Positions 7,527 to 15,550 of a stretch of DNA of 64,000 bases are shown here, piece after piece. The stretch comes from Lachnospiraceae bacterium (lineage in GTDB: Bacteria; Bacillota; Clostridia; Lachnospirales; Lachnospiraceae), in the NCBI GenBank assembly GCA_015056725.1, contig SVFS01000005.1, positions 1-64,000 of the forward strand, given 5' to 3'. The notes beneath the pieces were generated by a model that saw only the letters and a program-made list of their open reading frames with translations, was not told where the DNA came from and searched no databases. Position 1 is the first letter of the stretch. Every line of letters starts with the position of its first letter. Made by a program: the position numbers and the translations under genes.

Positions 7527-8663
7527 ATGAAATTCAAAAAAGCATTAAGCCTTGTACTCGTATGTACAATGGCAGTTGCAACATTAACAGCATGTGGTTC
7601 CAAAGAAGAGGGTGGAAACACATTCAAAATCGGTGGTATCGGTCCTGTAACAGGTGGTGCTGCAGTGTATGGTATCGCTGTTCAGCGTGGTGCAGAGCTT
7701 GCAGTTGAAGAAATCAACGCAGCAGGCGGTGTAAACGGTGTTCAGATTGAATTCCAGTTTGAAGATGATGAACATGATGCTGAAAAAGCAGTAAATGCAT
7801 ATAACACATTAAAAGACTGGAATATGCAGATGTTAATGGGTACAGTTACATCTACACCATGTCAGGCAGTTGCTGAAAAGACAAAAGAAGATAATATGTA
7901 TATGCTTACACCTTCAGGTTCTGCTGTACCATGTATTCAGTATGACAATGCATTCCGTGTTTGCTTCTCTGACCCTAACCAGGGTATCGCAAGTGCACAG
8001 TACATTGGCGGTAACGGCTTAGCAAAGAAGGTTGCAGTTATTTATAACAGCTCTGACGTATACTCTCAGGGTATCTATGAAAAATTCGCAGGTGAAGCAG
8101 CTAATCAGTCCTTCGAAATCGTAGCAGCTGAACAGTTTACAGCTGATAGTGCAACAGATTTCTCCGTACAGCTTAAAAAAGCTCAGGATGCTGGCGCTGA
8201 CTTAGTATTCCTTCCAATTTATTATCAGGAAGCTTCCCTTATTCTTCAGCAGGCAGACGCTATGGGATTTGCACCAAAATTCTTTGGTTGTGACGGTTTA
8301 GATGGTCTTCTCGGTGTTGAAAACTTTGATACAAGCCTTGCAGAAGGCGTTATGTTATTAACACCATTCGTAGCAGGTGATGACGACTTCTCTAAAGATT
8401 TCAAAGCAAAATTTGGTGAAGATCCAATCCAGTTTGCTGCAGATGCATATGATGCAATTTATATTATGAAAGCTGCTATGGAAAAAGCAGGTGTGAAACC
8501 GGATATGTCTATATCTGATATGTGTGAAGCTATGAAAAAAGCTATGACAGAAATCACAGTAGACGGTACAACAGGTACTGGTATGACATGGTCTGCAGAT
8601 GGCGAACCGTCTAAAGAACCAAAAGCTATGGTTATTGAAAACGGCCAGTATGTAGCAATGTAA
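7527..8663 (+). CDS. livK: Branched-chain amino-acid ABC transporter, substrate-binding lipoprotein
   Basis: A 378-residue extracellular binding protein. The signal peptide ends in the lipobox LTAC with the lipidated Cys at residue 23, followed by a Gly/Ser-rich linker. The mature part begins FKIGGIGPVTGGAAVYG and has the periplasmic-binding type 1 fold of the LIV family (LAVEEINAAGGVNG). Codon use here is noticeably optimised, consistent with high expression. It leads the livKHMGF operon; leucine, isoleucine and valine are the likely ligands, but other amino acids or amides cannot be excluded. Confidence 0.93.
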   Translation: MKFKKALSLVLVCTMAVATLTACGSKEEGGNTFKIGGIGPVTGGAAVYGIAVQRGAELAVEEINAAGGVNGVQIEFQFEDDEHDAEKAVNAYNTLKDWNMQMLMGTVTSTPCQAVAEKTKEDNMYMLTPSGSAVPCIQYDNAFRVCFSDPNQGIASAQYIGGNGLAKKVAVIYNSSDVYSQGIYEKFAGEAANQSFEIVAAEQFTADSATDFSVQLKKAQDAGADLVFLPIYYQEASLILQQADAMGFAPKFFGCDGLDGLLGVENFDTSLAEGVMLLTPFVAGDDDFSKDFKAKFGEDPIQFAADAYDAIYIMKAAMEKAGVKPDMSISDMCEAMKKAMTEITVDGTTGTGMTWSADGEPSKEPKAMVIENGQYVAM

Positions 8664-8684
8664 TTAATACATGTAAGTAATTGC

Positions 8685-8713
8685 GAGGGTTGCTTTCCCG
8701 TGAAGCAACCCTC
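8685..8713 (+). terminator. Intergenic hairpin between livK and livH, partial terminator or mRNA stabiliser
   Basis: GAGGGTTGCTT at 8685-8695 and AAGCAACCCTC at 8703-8713 form a perfect 11-base stem with a 7-base loop. Only ATTTT follows, so termination is probably incomplete. Such a structure after a binding-protein gene commonly keeps its mRNA more abundant than that of the permease genes. Confidence 0.8.
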
Positions 8714-8752
8714 ATTTTGCAATACATAAATGAAAGAAAAAGGGTGAAATTT

Positions 8753-9640
8753 ATGACTAGTTTTTTGTCGTATTTAATTAACGGAATCAGTTTAGGTAGC
8801 GTATATGCAATTATCGCACTTGGCTATACGATGGTATACGGTATTGCCAAAATGCTTAATTTTGCACATGGTGATGTCATTATGGTAGGTGCATATATTA
8901 CCTTTTTAGCAATGACAGCTGCAGGAATGCCTCCTGTACTGGCTGTGATTTTATCAATGATTTTATGCACTGTTTTAGGTATTACAATTGAGCGTATTGC
9001 ATATAAACCACTTAGAAATTCTGCATCGAATCTTGCTGTATTAATTACGGCAATTGGTGTCAGCTATTTCTTACAGAACGTGGCATTATTAATTTTTGGT
9101 GCAAATACAAAATCATTCTCAAGTGTTGTAGTGTACGAAGGATTTCAGCTTGCAGATGGGGAAATCAATGTATCAGGAGTTACACTTGTGACAATTCTTG
9201 CATGCATCATTATTATGTCTGTGCTTACTTGGTTTGTTAATAAGACAAAAGCAGGTCAGGCTATGCGTGCCGTATCTGAGGATAAAGGTGCAGCACAGCT
9301 TATGGGTATCAATGTAAACGGAACAATAGCATTAACTTTCGCCATTGGTTCCGGGCTTGCAGCAGTAGCAGGTGTATTGTTATGTAGTGCTTATCCAAGC
9401 TTAAATCCATATACAGGCTCTATGCCGGGTATTAAAGCCTTTGTAGCGGCAGTATTTGGTGGAATCGGCTCTATTCCGGGAGCTATGATTGGTGGAATCT
9501 TACTCGGTGTTATTGAGATTCTTTCAAAGGCATACATATCTTCACAGTTAAGTGATGCAATTGTTTTTGCGGTTCTTATTATTGTTCTTCTTGTGAAACC
9601 AACCGGTATTTTAGGTAAGAAGATTCAGGAAAAAGTGTGA
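8753..9640 (+). CDS. livH: Branched-chain amino-acid ABC transporter permease LivH
   Basis: A 295-residue inner-membrane permease with about eight hydrophobic segments. Markers are LINGISLGSVYAIIALGYTM, MLNFAHGD near the N-terminus and the EAA-like loop AMRAVSEDKGAAQLMGI. I use the ATG at 8753 because AAGGGTG lies before it and an upstream in-frame extension would run through the intergenic hairpin. It is followed after 10 bases by livM. Confidence 0.95.
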   Translation: MTSFLSYLINGISLGSVYAIIALGYTMVYGIAKMLNFAHGDVIMVGAYITFLAMTAAGMPPVLAVILSMILCTVLGITIERIAYKPLRNSASNLAVLITAIGVSYFLQNVALLIFGANTKSFSSVVVYEGFQLADGEINVSGVTLVTILACIIIMSVLTWFVNKTKAGQAMRAVSEDKGAAQLMGINVNGTIALTFAIGSGLAAVAGVLLCSAYPSLNPYTGSMPGIKAFVAAVFGGIGSIPGAMIGGILLGVIEILSKAYISSQLSDAIVFAVLIIVLLVKPTGILGKKIQEKV

Positions 9641-9650
9641 GGTATGAAGT

Positions 9651-10718
9651 ATGAAAAAATTATTTTTGAATAAAAATACAAAAGATACAACGATAACGCT
9701 CACAGGTGTAATTTTCGTATGTCTTATTGTCCAGTTATGGATGAGCTTTGGAAGTATGTCTTCTTTATTAAAAGGACTTATGGTTCCTCTTTGTGTATAT
9801 ACCATTATGGCTGTTTCTTTAAATCTTACGGTTGGTATTTTGGGTGAATTAAGCTTAGGGCATGCGGGATTTATGTGTGTAGGTGCATTTACAGGTGCTT
9901 TTTTCTCAAAATGTACAGATGGTGTATTGCCTGATGGAATCCGATTTTTATGTGCGATTCTTATCGGTGCGGTATTTGCAACATTATTCGGCTTTATAAT
10001 CGGTATTCCTGTACTTCGCTTAAAGGGTGACTACTTAGCCATAGTAACGCTTGCTTTTTGTGAGATTATTAAAAATATAGTAAATGCATTATATATTGGA
10101 CGTGATGAAAATGGTTTCCATTTCACGATGAAAGACTCTTTATCACTTGGATTAAGTGAACAGGGTGAAGTGATTATAAATGGTGCACAGGGTATTTCAG
10201 GAACACCGAATGACTCTAGTTTTGTAATTGGAGCAGTATTACTTGTGATTACATTATTTATCATTCTGAATCTTGTAAATTCCAGATCGGGAAGAGCAAT
10301 TATGGCAATCCGTGATAACAGTATTGCTGCGGAATCTGTAGGATTAAATCTGACAAAATATAAATTGATGGCATTTAGTATTTCAGCAGGTCTTGCCGGT
10401 GTGGCAGGGGTATTGTATGCCCACAATTTATCTACGTTAACAGCACTTCCAAAGAACTTTGGATATAACATGTCTATCAATATTTTGGTATTTGTTGTTC
10501 TTGGTGGCATCGGTAACATCAGAGGTTCCATTATTGCGACCATTATTTTGACACTGCTTCCTGAGCTTCTCAGAGGCTTAAACGACTATCGTATGCTGAT
10601 GTATGCAGTGGTACTCATTGCAGTTATGTTGTTTAACTACAGTGAAAAGGCAAAAGATTTTAAAGAAAAACTTGGATTTATGACAAGAAAGAAATTTCAT
10701 GCAAAGGAGGATAAATAA
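9651..10718 (+). CDS. livM: Branched-chain amino-acid ABC transporter permease LivM
   Basis: A 355-residue partner of LivH. It shows LNLTVGILGELSLGHAGFM, the conserved VLRLKGDYLAIVTLAFCEI, and the coupling loop GRAIMAIRDNSIAAESVGLN that meets the ATPase. The gene abuts livG directly (the stop TAA precedes the ATG of livG), which implies translational coupling. Confidence 0.95.
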   Translation: MKKLFLNKNTKDTTITLTGVIFVCLIVQLWMSFGSMSSLLKGLMVPLCVYTIMAVSLNLTVGILGELSLGHAGFMCVGAFTGAFFSKCTDGVLPDGIRFLCAILIGAVFATLFGFIIGIPVLRLKGDYLAIVTLAFCEIIKNIVNALYIGRDENGFHFTMKDSLSLGLSEQGEVIINGAQGISGTPNDSSFVIGAVLLVITLFIILNLVNSRSGRAIMAIRDNSIAAESVGLNLTKYKLMAFSISAGLAGVAGVLYAHNLSTLTALPKNFGYNMSINILVFVVLGGIGNIRGSIIATIILTLLPELLRGLNDYRMLMYAVVLIAVMLFNYSEKAKDFKEKLGFMTRKKFHAKEDK

Positions 10719-11477
10719 ATGGCATTATTAAATGTAGAACACTTAAGTATCTCCTTTGGTGGATTACGTGCGGTAGATAATTTTAGTATTTCCATAGAAA
10801 AAGGACAGCTCTATGGGCTTATAGGACCAAACGGTGCTGGAAAAACAACAGTATTTAACCTGTTAACAGGTGTATATAAACCAAATGAAGGTCATATTGT
10901 ATTAGACGGACAGAATATTACAGGACAAAAAACAATTGATATCAATAAAGCGGGAATTGCAAGAACCTTCCAGAATATCAGATTGTTTAAAGACTTGTCT
11001 GTGCTTGATAATGTAAAAGTTGGTTTACATAATCTGTATACTTATTCTACATTTACAGGTATTTTCCGTTTGCCAAAATATCGTAAAGTAGAAAAAGAAA
11101 TGAATGAAAAGGCAATGGAGCTTCTCAAAGTATTTGATTTAGATGGGGAAGCTGAGCTTCTTGCTGCAAATTTACCATATGGTAAACAGCGTAAGCTTGA
11201 AATTGCAAGAGCACTTGCAACGAATCCGAAGCTGTTATTACTTGACGAACCGGCTGCGGGAATGAATCCGAATGAAACAAAAGAATTAATGGATACAATT
11301 CGTTTTGTAAGAGACCATTTTGATATGACAATCCTTCTGATTGAGCATGATATGAAGCTTGTATCAGGAATCTGTGAAGAACTGACAGTGCTGAACTTTG
11401 GTAAAGTATTATGCCAGGGTAAGACATCGGAGGTTCTGAATAATCCTGAAGTAATTACAGCATATCTTGGCGAGTAG
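10719..11477 (+). CDS. livG: Branched-chain amino-acid ABC transporter ATP-binding protein LivG
   Basis: A 252-residue ABC ATPase with Walker A GPNGAGKTT, the LivG-specific RTFQNIRLF Q-loop, and Walker B LLLLDEPAAGMNP. The ABC signature reads LPYGKQRKLEIAR, a slightly divergent form usual for LivG (G in place of the common SGGQ). It energises uptake together with LivF. Confidence 0.97.
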   Translation: MALLNVEHLSISFGGLRAVDNFSISIEKGQLYGLIGPNGAGKTTVFNLLTGVYKPNEGHIVLDGQNITGQKTIDINKAGIARTFQNIRLFKDLSVLDNVKVGLHNLYTYSTFTGIFRLPKYRKVEKEMNEKAMELLKVFDLDGEAELLAANLPYGKQRKLEIARALATNPKLLLLDEPAAGMNPNETKELMDTIRFVRDHFDMTILLIEHDMKLVSGICEELTVLNFGKVLCQGKTSEVLNNPEVITAYLGE

Positions 11478-11490
11478 GAGGTGGCGTATT

Positions 11491-12201
11491 ATGGCAATGT
11501 TAGAAGTAAAAGATTTAGAAGTATATTATGGCATGATACAGGCCATTAAAGGAATTGATTTTCATGTAAATGAAGGTGAAGTAGTTGCTTTGATTGGTGC
11601 AAATGGTGCAGGTAAAACGACGATTCTTCATACAGTTTCAGGCTTATTACAGGCAAATGCGGGAAGCATTACCTTTGAAGGACAGGATATCACAAAAGTT
11701 CCGGGACATAAGATTGTTTCTATGGGTATGGCACATGTACCGGAAGGAAGACGTGTATTCTCCCAGCTTACAGTTCTTCAGAACTTGAAAATGGGTGCTT
11801 ATACAAGAAGCGATAAGAACGAAATCGAAGAAACATTAAAGATGGTATACTCCAGATTTCCAAGACTGGAGGAACGTAAAAATCAGATTGCAGGCACATT
11901 ATCCGGTGGGGAACAGCAGATGCTGGCAATGGGTCGTGCGCTTATGAGTCATCCAAAGATTATATTGATGGATGAACCATCCATGGGACTTTCACCAATC
12001 TTTGTAAATGAAATTTTTGATATTATTAAAAGCGTAAGCGAATCCGGCACAACGGTATTATTAGTTGAGCAGAATGCGAAAAAAGCACTTTCCATTGCGG
12101 ATAGAGCATATGTACTGGAAACAGGTAACATCGCTTTAGAAGGCAATGCAAAAGACCTTTTAAATAATGATTCGATTAAAAAAGCTTATCTCGGTGAATA
12201 G
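11491..12201 (+). CDS. livF: Branched-chain amino-acid ABC transporter ATP-binding protein LivF
   Basis: A 236-residue ABC ATPase: Walker A GANGAGKTT, signature LSGGEQQMLAMGRAL, Walker B IILMDEPSMGLSP. I use the ATG at 11491, preceded by TAGGAGGTGG at 11475-11484; the longer in-frame extension would overlap the end of livG and has no binding site of its own. Last transporter gene of the operon. Confidence 0.97.
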   Translation: MAMLEVKDLEVYYGMIQAIKGIDFHVNEGEVVALIGANGAGKTTILHTVSGLLQANAGSITFEGQDITKVPGHKIVSMGMAHVPEGRRVFSQLTVLQNLKMGAYTRSDKNEIEETLKMVYSRFPRLEERKNQIAGTLSGGEQQMLAMGRALMSHPKIILMDEPSMGLSPIFVNEIFDIIKSVSESGTTVLLVEQNAKKALSIADRAYVLETGNIALEGNAKDLLNNDSIKKAYLGE

Positions 12202-12234
12202 CCGGAGCATAATTGTGAAAGAAGGTGTTTCGTT

Positions 12235-12882
12235 ATGAAAAATATTGTGATTACAATAGCAAGACAGTATGGTAGTGGTGGTCGTACAATCGGTGAAATG
12301 TTAGCAAAAGAATTAGGAATTGGTTATTATGACCGAGAGCTTTTAAAGCTTGCATCCGATGACAGCGGAATCAATGAAGCATTGTTTGCACAAGCAGATG
12401 AAGTGGTAAAGAAAAACCGTTTGTTTAGCATCGCAAAAAGTGTATATCAGGGCGAATTAATTCCACCTGATAGTGATGATTTCACAAGTAATGCTAACTT
12501 ATTTAATTATCAGGCAAAAATTATCAAACAGCTTGCAGAAACAGAATCCTGTGTGATTATCGGCAGATGTGCAGACTTTGTATTAAAAGACTATGAAAAT
12601 GTATTAAGTGTATTTATTCATGCTCCAGAACCGTTCTTAATTGAACAGGTAATGAAAAAGCATAATTTCAATGAAAAAGATGCTTTGAAATACATACTGA
12701 AAACAGATAAGTTCCGTGCAGAGTATTATGAGCATTTTACAGGCAGAGAATGGACGGATGCGAGAAATTATGATTTATGTCTTAACAGCTCTAAATTAGG
12801 CTTTGAAAAGTGTGTAGAGGAGATTAAAGCACATATGCAGGTACGATTTGGTGCGGATGTGTTGGACGAATTAAACAAATAA
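12235..12882 (+). CDS. Cytidylate kinase-like family protein (first of two paralogues)
   Basis: A 215-residue P-loop protein starting MKNIVITIARQYGSGGRTIG, in which GSGG(R) forms the phosphate loop; VIIGRCADFVLKD and DLCLNSSKLG match the cytidylate-kinase-like (Cmk2) family. True CMP kinase activity is not established for this family, and the cell would normally have a separate cmk. It follows livF by 33 bases in the same direction with no terminator between, so it is probably read through from the liv promoter. A related gene lies at 17181-17804. Confidence 0.85.
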   Translation: MKNIVITIARQYGSGGRTIGEMLAKELGIGYYDRELLKLASDDSGINEALFAQADEVVKKNRLFSIAKSVYQGELIPPDSDDFTSNANLFNYQAKIIKQLAETESCVIIGRCADFVLKDYENVLSVFIHAPEPFLIEQVMKKHNFNEKDALKYILKTDKFRAEYYEHFTGREWTDARNYDLCLNSSKLGFEKCVEEIKAHMQVRFGADVLDELNK

Positions 12883-12955
12883 TTTGCCAGAGAAATTGTT
12901 TGCTACAGAAACAATTTATTAAAGAAATAATTTCATAAAGAAAAGTTTTTGATTT

Positions 12956-12992
12956 AAAAGGGTGTATTCGTTGATGGAATACACCCTTTTTG
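12956..12992. terminator. Bidirectional terminator between the kinase-like gene and lexA
   Basis: AAAAGGGTGTATTC and GAATACACCCTTTT form a 14-base stem around a 6-base loop; the A and T runs at its ends make it usable on both strands. Confidence 0.93.
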
Positions 12993-12995
12993 TAT

Positions 12996-13610
12996 TTAGA
13001 AAATACGGAATACGCCGAATACTTTACCGAGAATCTGGCAGTCATTAACAATGATAGGCTCCATAGAATCATTTTCCGGCTGAAGACGGATATGGTCTTT
13101 TTCTTTATAAAATGTCTTAACAGTAGCAGAATCATCTACAAGTGCTACAACAATATCTCCGTTTCGGGCAGTATTACAACACTGGACAAAAATCTGATCT
13201 CCATTGTAGATTCCCACATTTATCATGGAATCTCCTTTTACTTTTAAAATAAAAGATTCTCCCGTAGGAACAAATTCTGCAGGAACAGGGAAGTAGTTAT
13301 CAATATTCTGCTGAGCTAAAATCGGCTGACCGGCAGCCACCTGACCAACTACAGGAAGACTTACCATTTCAGTACGTACCATCTGAAAACTGTCATCACA
13401 AATTTCAATCGCACGAGGTTTTGTAGGGTCTCGTCTGATATATCCGTTCTTTTCCAAAGTTTCCAAATGAGAATGGACAGAAGATGTGGATTTCAGATTA
13501 ACAGCTTCACAAATTTCACGAACTGCAGGCGGATATCCACGCTTCAAAATCTCTTCTTTGATATACTCTAAAATTTCTTTCTGTTTCGCGGTAATGTTTC
13601 CGTTTGCCAT
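12996..13610 (-). CDS. lexA: SOS repressor LexA
   Basis: A 204-residue repressor. The winged helix DNA-binding domain covers residues 1-65 ([20 protein letters not shown]). The self-cleavage bond is Ala93-Gly94 in VAAGQP; the catalytic dyad is Ser128 (GDSM) and Lys165 (ATVKTF). An AAGGAGGTC binding site precedes the ATG. It diverges from a yneA-like gene, as in Bacillus subtilis, and the shared region holds several LexA boxes, so autoregulation is expected. Confidence 0.98.
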   Translation of the reverse strand: MANGNITAKQKEILEYIKEEILKRGYPPAVREICEAVNLKSTSSVHSHLETLEKNGYIRRDPTKPRAIEICDDSFQMVRTEMVSLPVVGQVAAGQPILAQQNIDNYFPVPAEFVPTGESFILKVKGDSMINVGIYNGDQIFVQCCNTARNGDIVVALVDDSATVKTFYKEKDHIRLQPENDSMEPIIVNDCQILGKVFGVFRIF

Positions 13611-13768
13611 AAAAGACCTCCTTAAATATAGATAACCAGACGTATTTCAGCATAAATATGTATATTTTGCGATAATATATTTTTCAGATATTAAAAACCG
13701 ACAAAATATCGTGTGTATTTATGAAATTATAATATCATAAAAAAAAGAAAAAAGCAAACATATATTCG

Positions 13769-13782
13769 CGAAAATATGTTCG
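13769..13782. promoter_or_regulatory. LexA (SOS) box 1
   Basis: CGAAAATATGTTCG matches the Gram-positive consensus CGAACRNRYGTTCG with one change in the left half-site. It is the box nearest lexA. Confidence 0.7.
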
Positions 13783-13791
13783 ATTTTTGTG

Positions 13792-13820
13792 TTGACAAAC
13801 ATTTGTTCGCATGGTAGTAT
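13792..13820 (+). promoter_or_regulatory. Promoter of the yneA-like gene, overlapped by LexA box 2
   Basis: TTGACA at 13792-13797 and TAGTAT at 13815-13820 with 17 bases between. LexA box 2 starts inside the -35 element and fills most of the spacer, so repression by steric exclusion is expected. Confidence 0.85.
13796..13809. promoter_or_regulatory. LexA (SOS) box 2
   Basis: CAAACATTTGTTCG, one change from the consensus, overlapping the -35 element and spacer of the yneA-like promoter. Confidence 0.8.
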
Positions 13821-13831
13821 ACATATAGAAA

Positions 13832-13845
13832 CAAACAAATGTTCG
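13832..13845. promoter_or_regulatory. LexA (SOS) box 3
   Basis: CAAACAAATGTTCG, one change from the consensus, in the early transcribed region of the yneA-like gene. It directly abuts box 4. Confidence 0.75.
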
Positions 13846-13859
13846 CGAAAACACGTTCG
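13846..13859. promoter_or_regulatory. LexA (SOS) box 4
   Basis: CGAAAACACGTTCG, one change from the consensus, immediately after box 3 without a spacer base. Confidence 0.75.
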
Positions 13860-13878
13860 GTCAAAGAGGAGATACAAT

Positions 13879-14256
13879 ATGGTACACAGTAATATCGATT
13901 GGGAAAAAAGAATCAGACAAAATAAGATTAGAAGAAAAAGAGAACAGCGAAGACATCTCTTTCAGCTTATTTTTGCAGTATGTTTTATATGTGTTGCTGT
14001 TATGACTGTATCCGTAATTCATTCTAATGCAAGTGAAGCCGATCAACAGGTTTCTATTAAATATTATAAGAACATTCTGATTACATCCGGTGATACATTA
14101 GCATCTATTGCAGATATCTATGCAGATGATGAACATTATCCTAATAAAGATAAATACATCAGAGAAGTAATGCAGATGAATCATATCGAAGATGAAGACC
14201 AGATTTATGCCGGTACAAAGATTTTTGTTCCATATTATTCGGATGAGTATAAATAA
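13879..14256 (+). CDS. YneA-like SOS cell-division suppressor with LysM domain
   Basis: A 125-residue protein: a strongly basic N-terminus (about residues 9-25), one membrane helix (about 27-48), then an extracellular LysM domain from ITSGDTLASIAD to AGTKIFVPYYS. This is the layout of Bacillus YneA, which delays septation during DNA damage. Start at 13879 follows the site AAAGAGGAG; an earlier in-frame codon lies inside the LexA boxes. Divergence from lexA and four LexA boxes support SOS control. Inhibition of division is inferred from family and context. Confidence 0.85.
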   Translation: MVHSNIDWEKRIRQNKIRRKREQRRHLFQLIFAVCFICVAVMTVSVIHSNASEADQQVSIKYYKNILITSGDTLASIADIYADDEHYPNKDKYIREVMQMNHIEDEDQIYAGTKIFVPYYSDEYK

Positions 14257-14272
14257 ATCAATCAATCAACAT

Positions 14273-14322
14273 AAAAGAGAGTATATGTAACACAATGCTT
14301 GGTGTTATATATACTCTCTTTT
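14273..14322. terminator. Bidirectional terminator between the yneA-like gene and the recombinase
   Basis: AAAAGAGAGTATAT and ATATACTCTCTTTT are perfect 14-base arms, extended inward by TAACAC/GTGTTA, and flanked by A and T runs. Confidence 0.93.
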
Positions 14323-14426
14323 GATTATATAGAGATAAATGTTTTGCTAAGATTCTTGTTTTTGGGCAATAAAGCTTGTGCTTTTTTCTATTTACTCCAA
14401 AATCTAAGCTTTTGCTATATTATAAA

Positions 14427-15479
14427 TCAATCTTCATTCTCCCTTAATTTCACAACATTAACAGCGCGTCGTCTTGTTTCATCATCTACGGCAGCATAAT
14501 GCTTCCGAGTGGTATTTACATCTCTATGTCCAAGTACATTTGCAACTAAATAGATATCGCCGGTTTCTTTGTATAGAGAAGTTCCGTAAGTGCTTCGCAA
14601 TTTATGTGGTGTGATTTTCTTAAGAGTAGTCACATTGCTTGCATATTTTTTGACCAGGTTTTCCACACTTCGTACACCGATTCTCTTGTTTTGCATAGAG
14701 ATAAAAAACGCATCTTCGTGTCCTGATAAAGGAATCATATTTTCACGCTGCTCCATATAATCACGGAGAGCAGATTCAACTTCATATCCAAAGTATACAG
14801 TGGTGTTATATCCGCCTTTTCGGTGGACTATTAAAGCGCCATTGTCTAAATCTACATCATTGATATTTAAGCCAACACATTCAGATACACGAATTCCTGT
14901 TCCCAAAAGAAGAGTGAGAATCGCAATATCGCGTACTTTATTGATTTTGTGATATTTAAGCTGAGATTTAGTAAGCTTCGTTCCGGCTTCAACCTGATCT
15001 AAAAGAATAGCAACTTCATTTGGCTCTAAGCGAATAATTTCTTTATCATGCTGCTTGGGGAGCGATACAAGGCTTGCCGGATTTTTTTCGATTTTCTCGT
15101 TTTTATAATAATAATTGTAAAAGCTGCGAAGGCTTGCAATTTTTCTGGCTTTTCCACGTTCTTTGTTCACGATGGTTTTACCGTCTTTTTCGTACAAGGA
15201 CATATAATCCAAATATTCCATGATGTCATCCTTCGTAATTTGATCCAATAATTGAATCGGATAATCTTTGATGGGAATATTGCCGCAAATAGGATTATTA
15301 TCCTGGATAAACTGGAAAAACACACGCAGGTCATAGGCATACGCAAGTCTGGTGCGTGTAGATGTATATTCGGCAATATCATGAAAATATTGCTTACAAA
15401 AAGCAGGTAATTCGCTTAATACAGCACGCATTTTTTCGATATTCTGTTTGTCTTGCTCTTCGTGATATTTCTGTTCCAA
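14427..15479 (-). CDS. Tyrosine recombinase, XerS-like stand-alone Xer protein
   Basis: A 350-residue tyrosine recombinase. N-terminal core-binding SAM-like domain to about residue 130; catalytic domain with Arg197 (GTGIRVSE), Lys221 (HRKGG), His292 and Arg295 (TPHKLRST), His318 (LGHRD) and Tyr328 (KHYAA), so all key residues are present. Its length, the long linker before INKVRDIAIL, and the absence of neighbouring phage genes resemble streptococcal XerS, a single-recombinase chromosome dimer resolvase, more than XerC/XerD of about 300 residues. The start is a TTG at 15479 with weak AGAAGA before it; no ATG lies between it and the upstream stop. Role in dimer resolution is inferred. Confidence 0.8.
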   Translation of the reverse strand: MEQKYHEEQDKQNIEKMRAVLSELPAFCKQYFHDIAEYTSTRTRLAYAYDLRVFFQFIQDNNPICGNIPIKDYPIQLLDQITKDDIMEYLDYMSLYEKDGKTIVNKERGKARKIASLRSFYNYYYKNEKIEKNPASLVSLPKQHDKEIIRLEPNEVAILLDQVEAGTKLTKSQLKYHKINKVRDIAILTLLLGTGIRVSECVGLNINDVDLDNGALIVHRKGGYNTTVYFGYEVESALRDYMEQRENMIPLSGHEDAFFISMQNKRIGVRSVENLVKKYASNVTTLKKITPHKLRSTYGTSLYKETGDIYLVANVLGHRDVNTTRKHYAAVDDETRRRAVNVVKLRENED

Positions 15480-15520
15480 ACTGTATCTTCTTTCTGATTT
15501 TTTCTTTCTTTATTGATTTT

Positions 15521-15550
15521 AATACTTTAAAATCCGGTTTTAAAACTTAT
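15521..15550. other. Inverted repeat beside the recombinase gene, candidate Xer (dif-like) site
   Basis: TTTAAAA at 15526-15532 and TTTTAAA at 15538-15544 flank TCCGG, with partial symmetry continuing outwards (ACTT on both sides). It lies about 35-60 bases upstream of the recombinase start and overlaps the stop of the TtcA-like gene. Streptococcal difSL sits in the same position relative to xerS. As a terminator it would be poor: the stem is only A-T pairs and no T run follows. Confidence 0.3.

Noticed and set aside
10031..10543. Open frame of 170 codons antisense to livM
   Set aside because: It lies wholly within livM, whose frame has unmistakable permease motifs; no start signals on the opposite strand.
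13726..13758. TATAAT-like hexamer with an upstream TTTGCT as a lexA promoter on the minus strand
   Set aside because: The spacing is about 21 bases, too long for sigma-A, and no better -35 is at 16-18 bases. The real lexA promoter was not identified.
14372..14388. AAGC-TTGT-GCTT followed by T, possible terminator on the plus strand
   Set aside because: Only a 4-base stem, and a strong bidirectional terminator already lies just upstream, so no rightward transcript is expected here.
14427..15479. Tyrosine recombinase as a sign of a prophage or integrative element
   Set aside because: No phage, plasmid or conjugation genes, no tRNA, and no direct repeats suggesting att sites nearby; composition matches the neighbours. 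A housekeeping Xer role is more likely.
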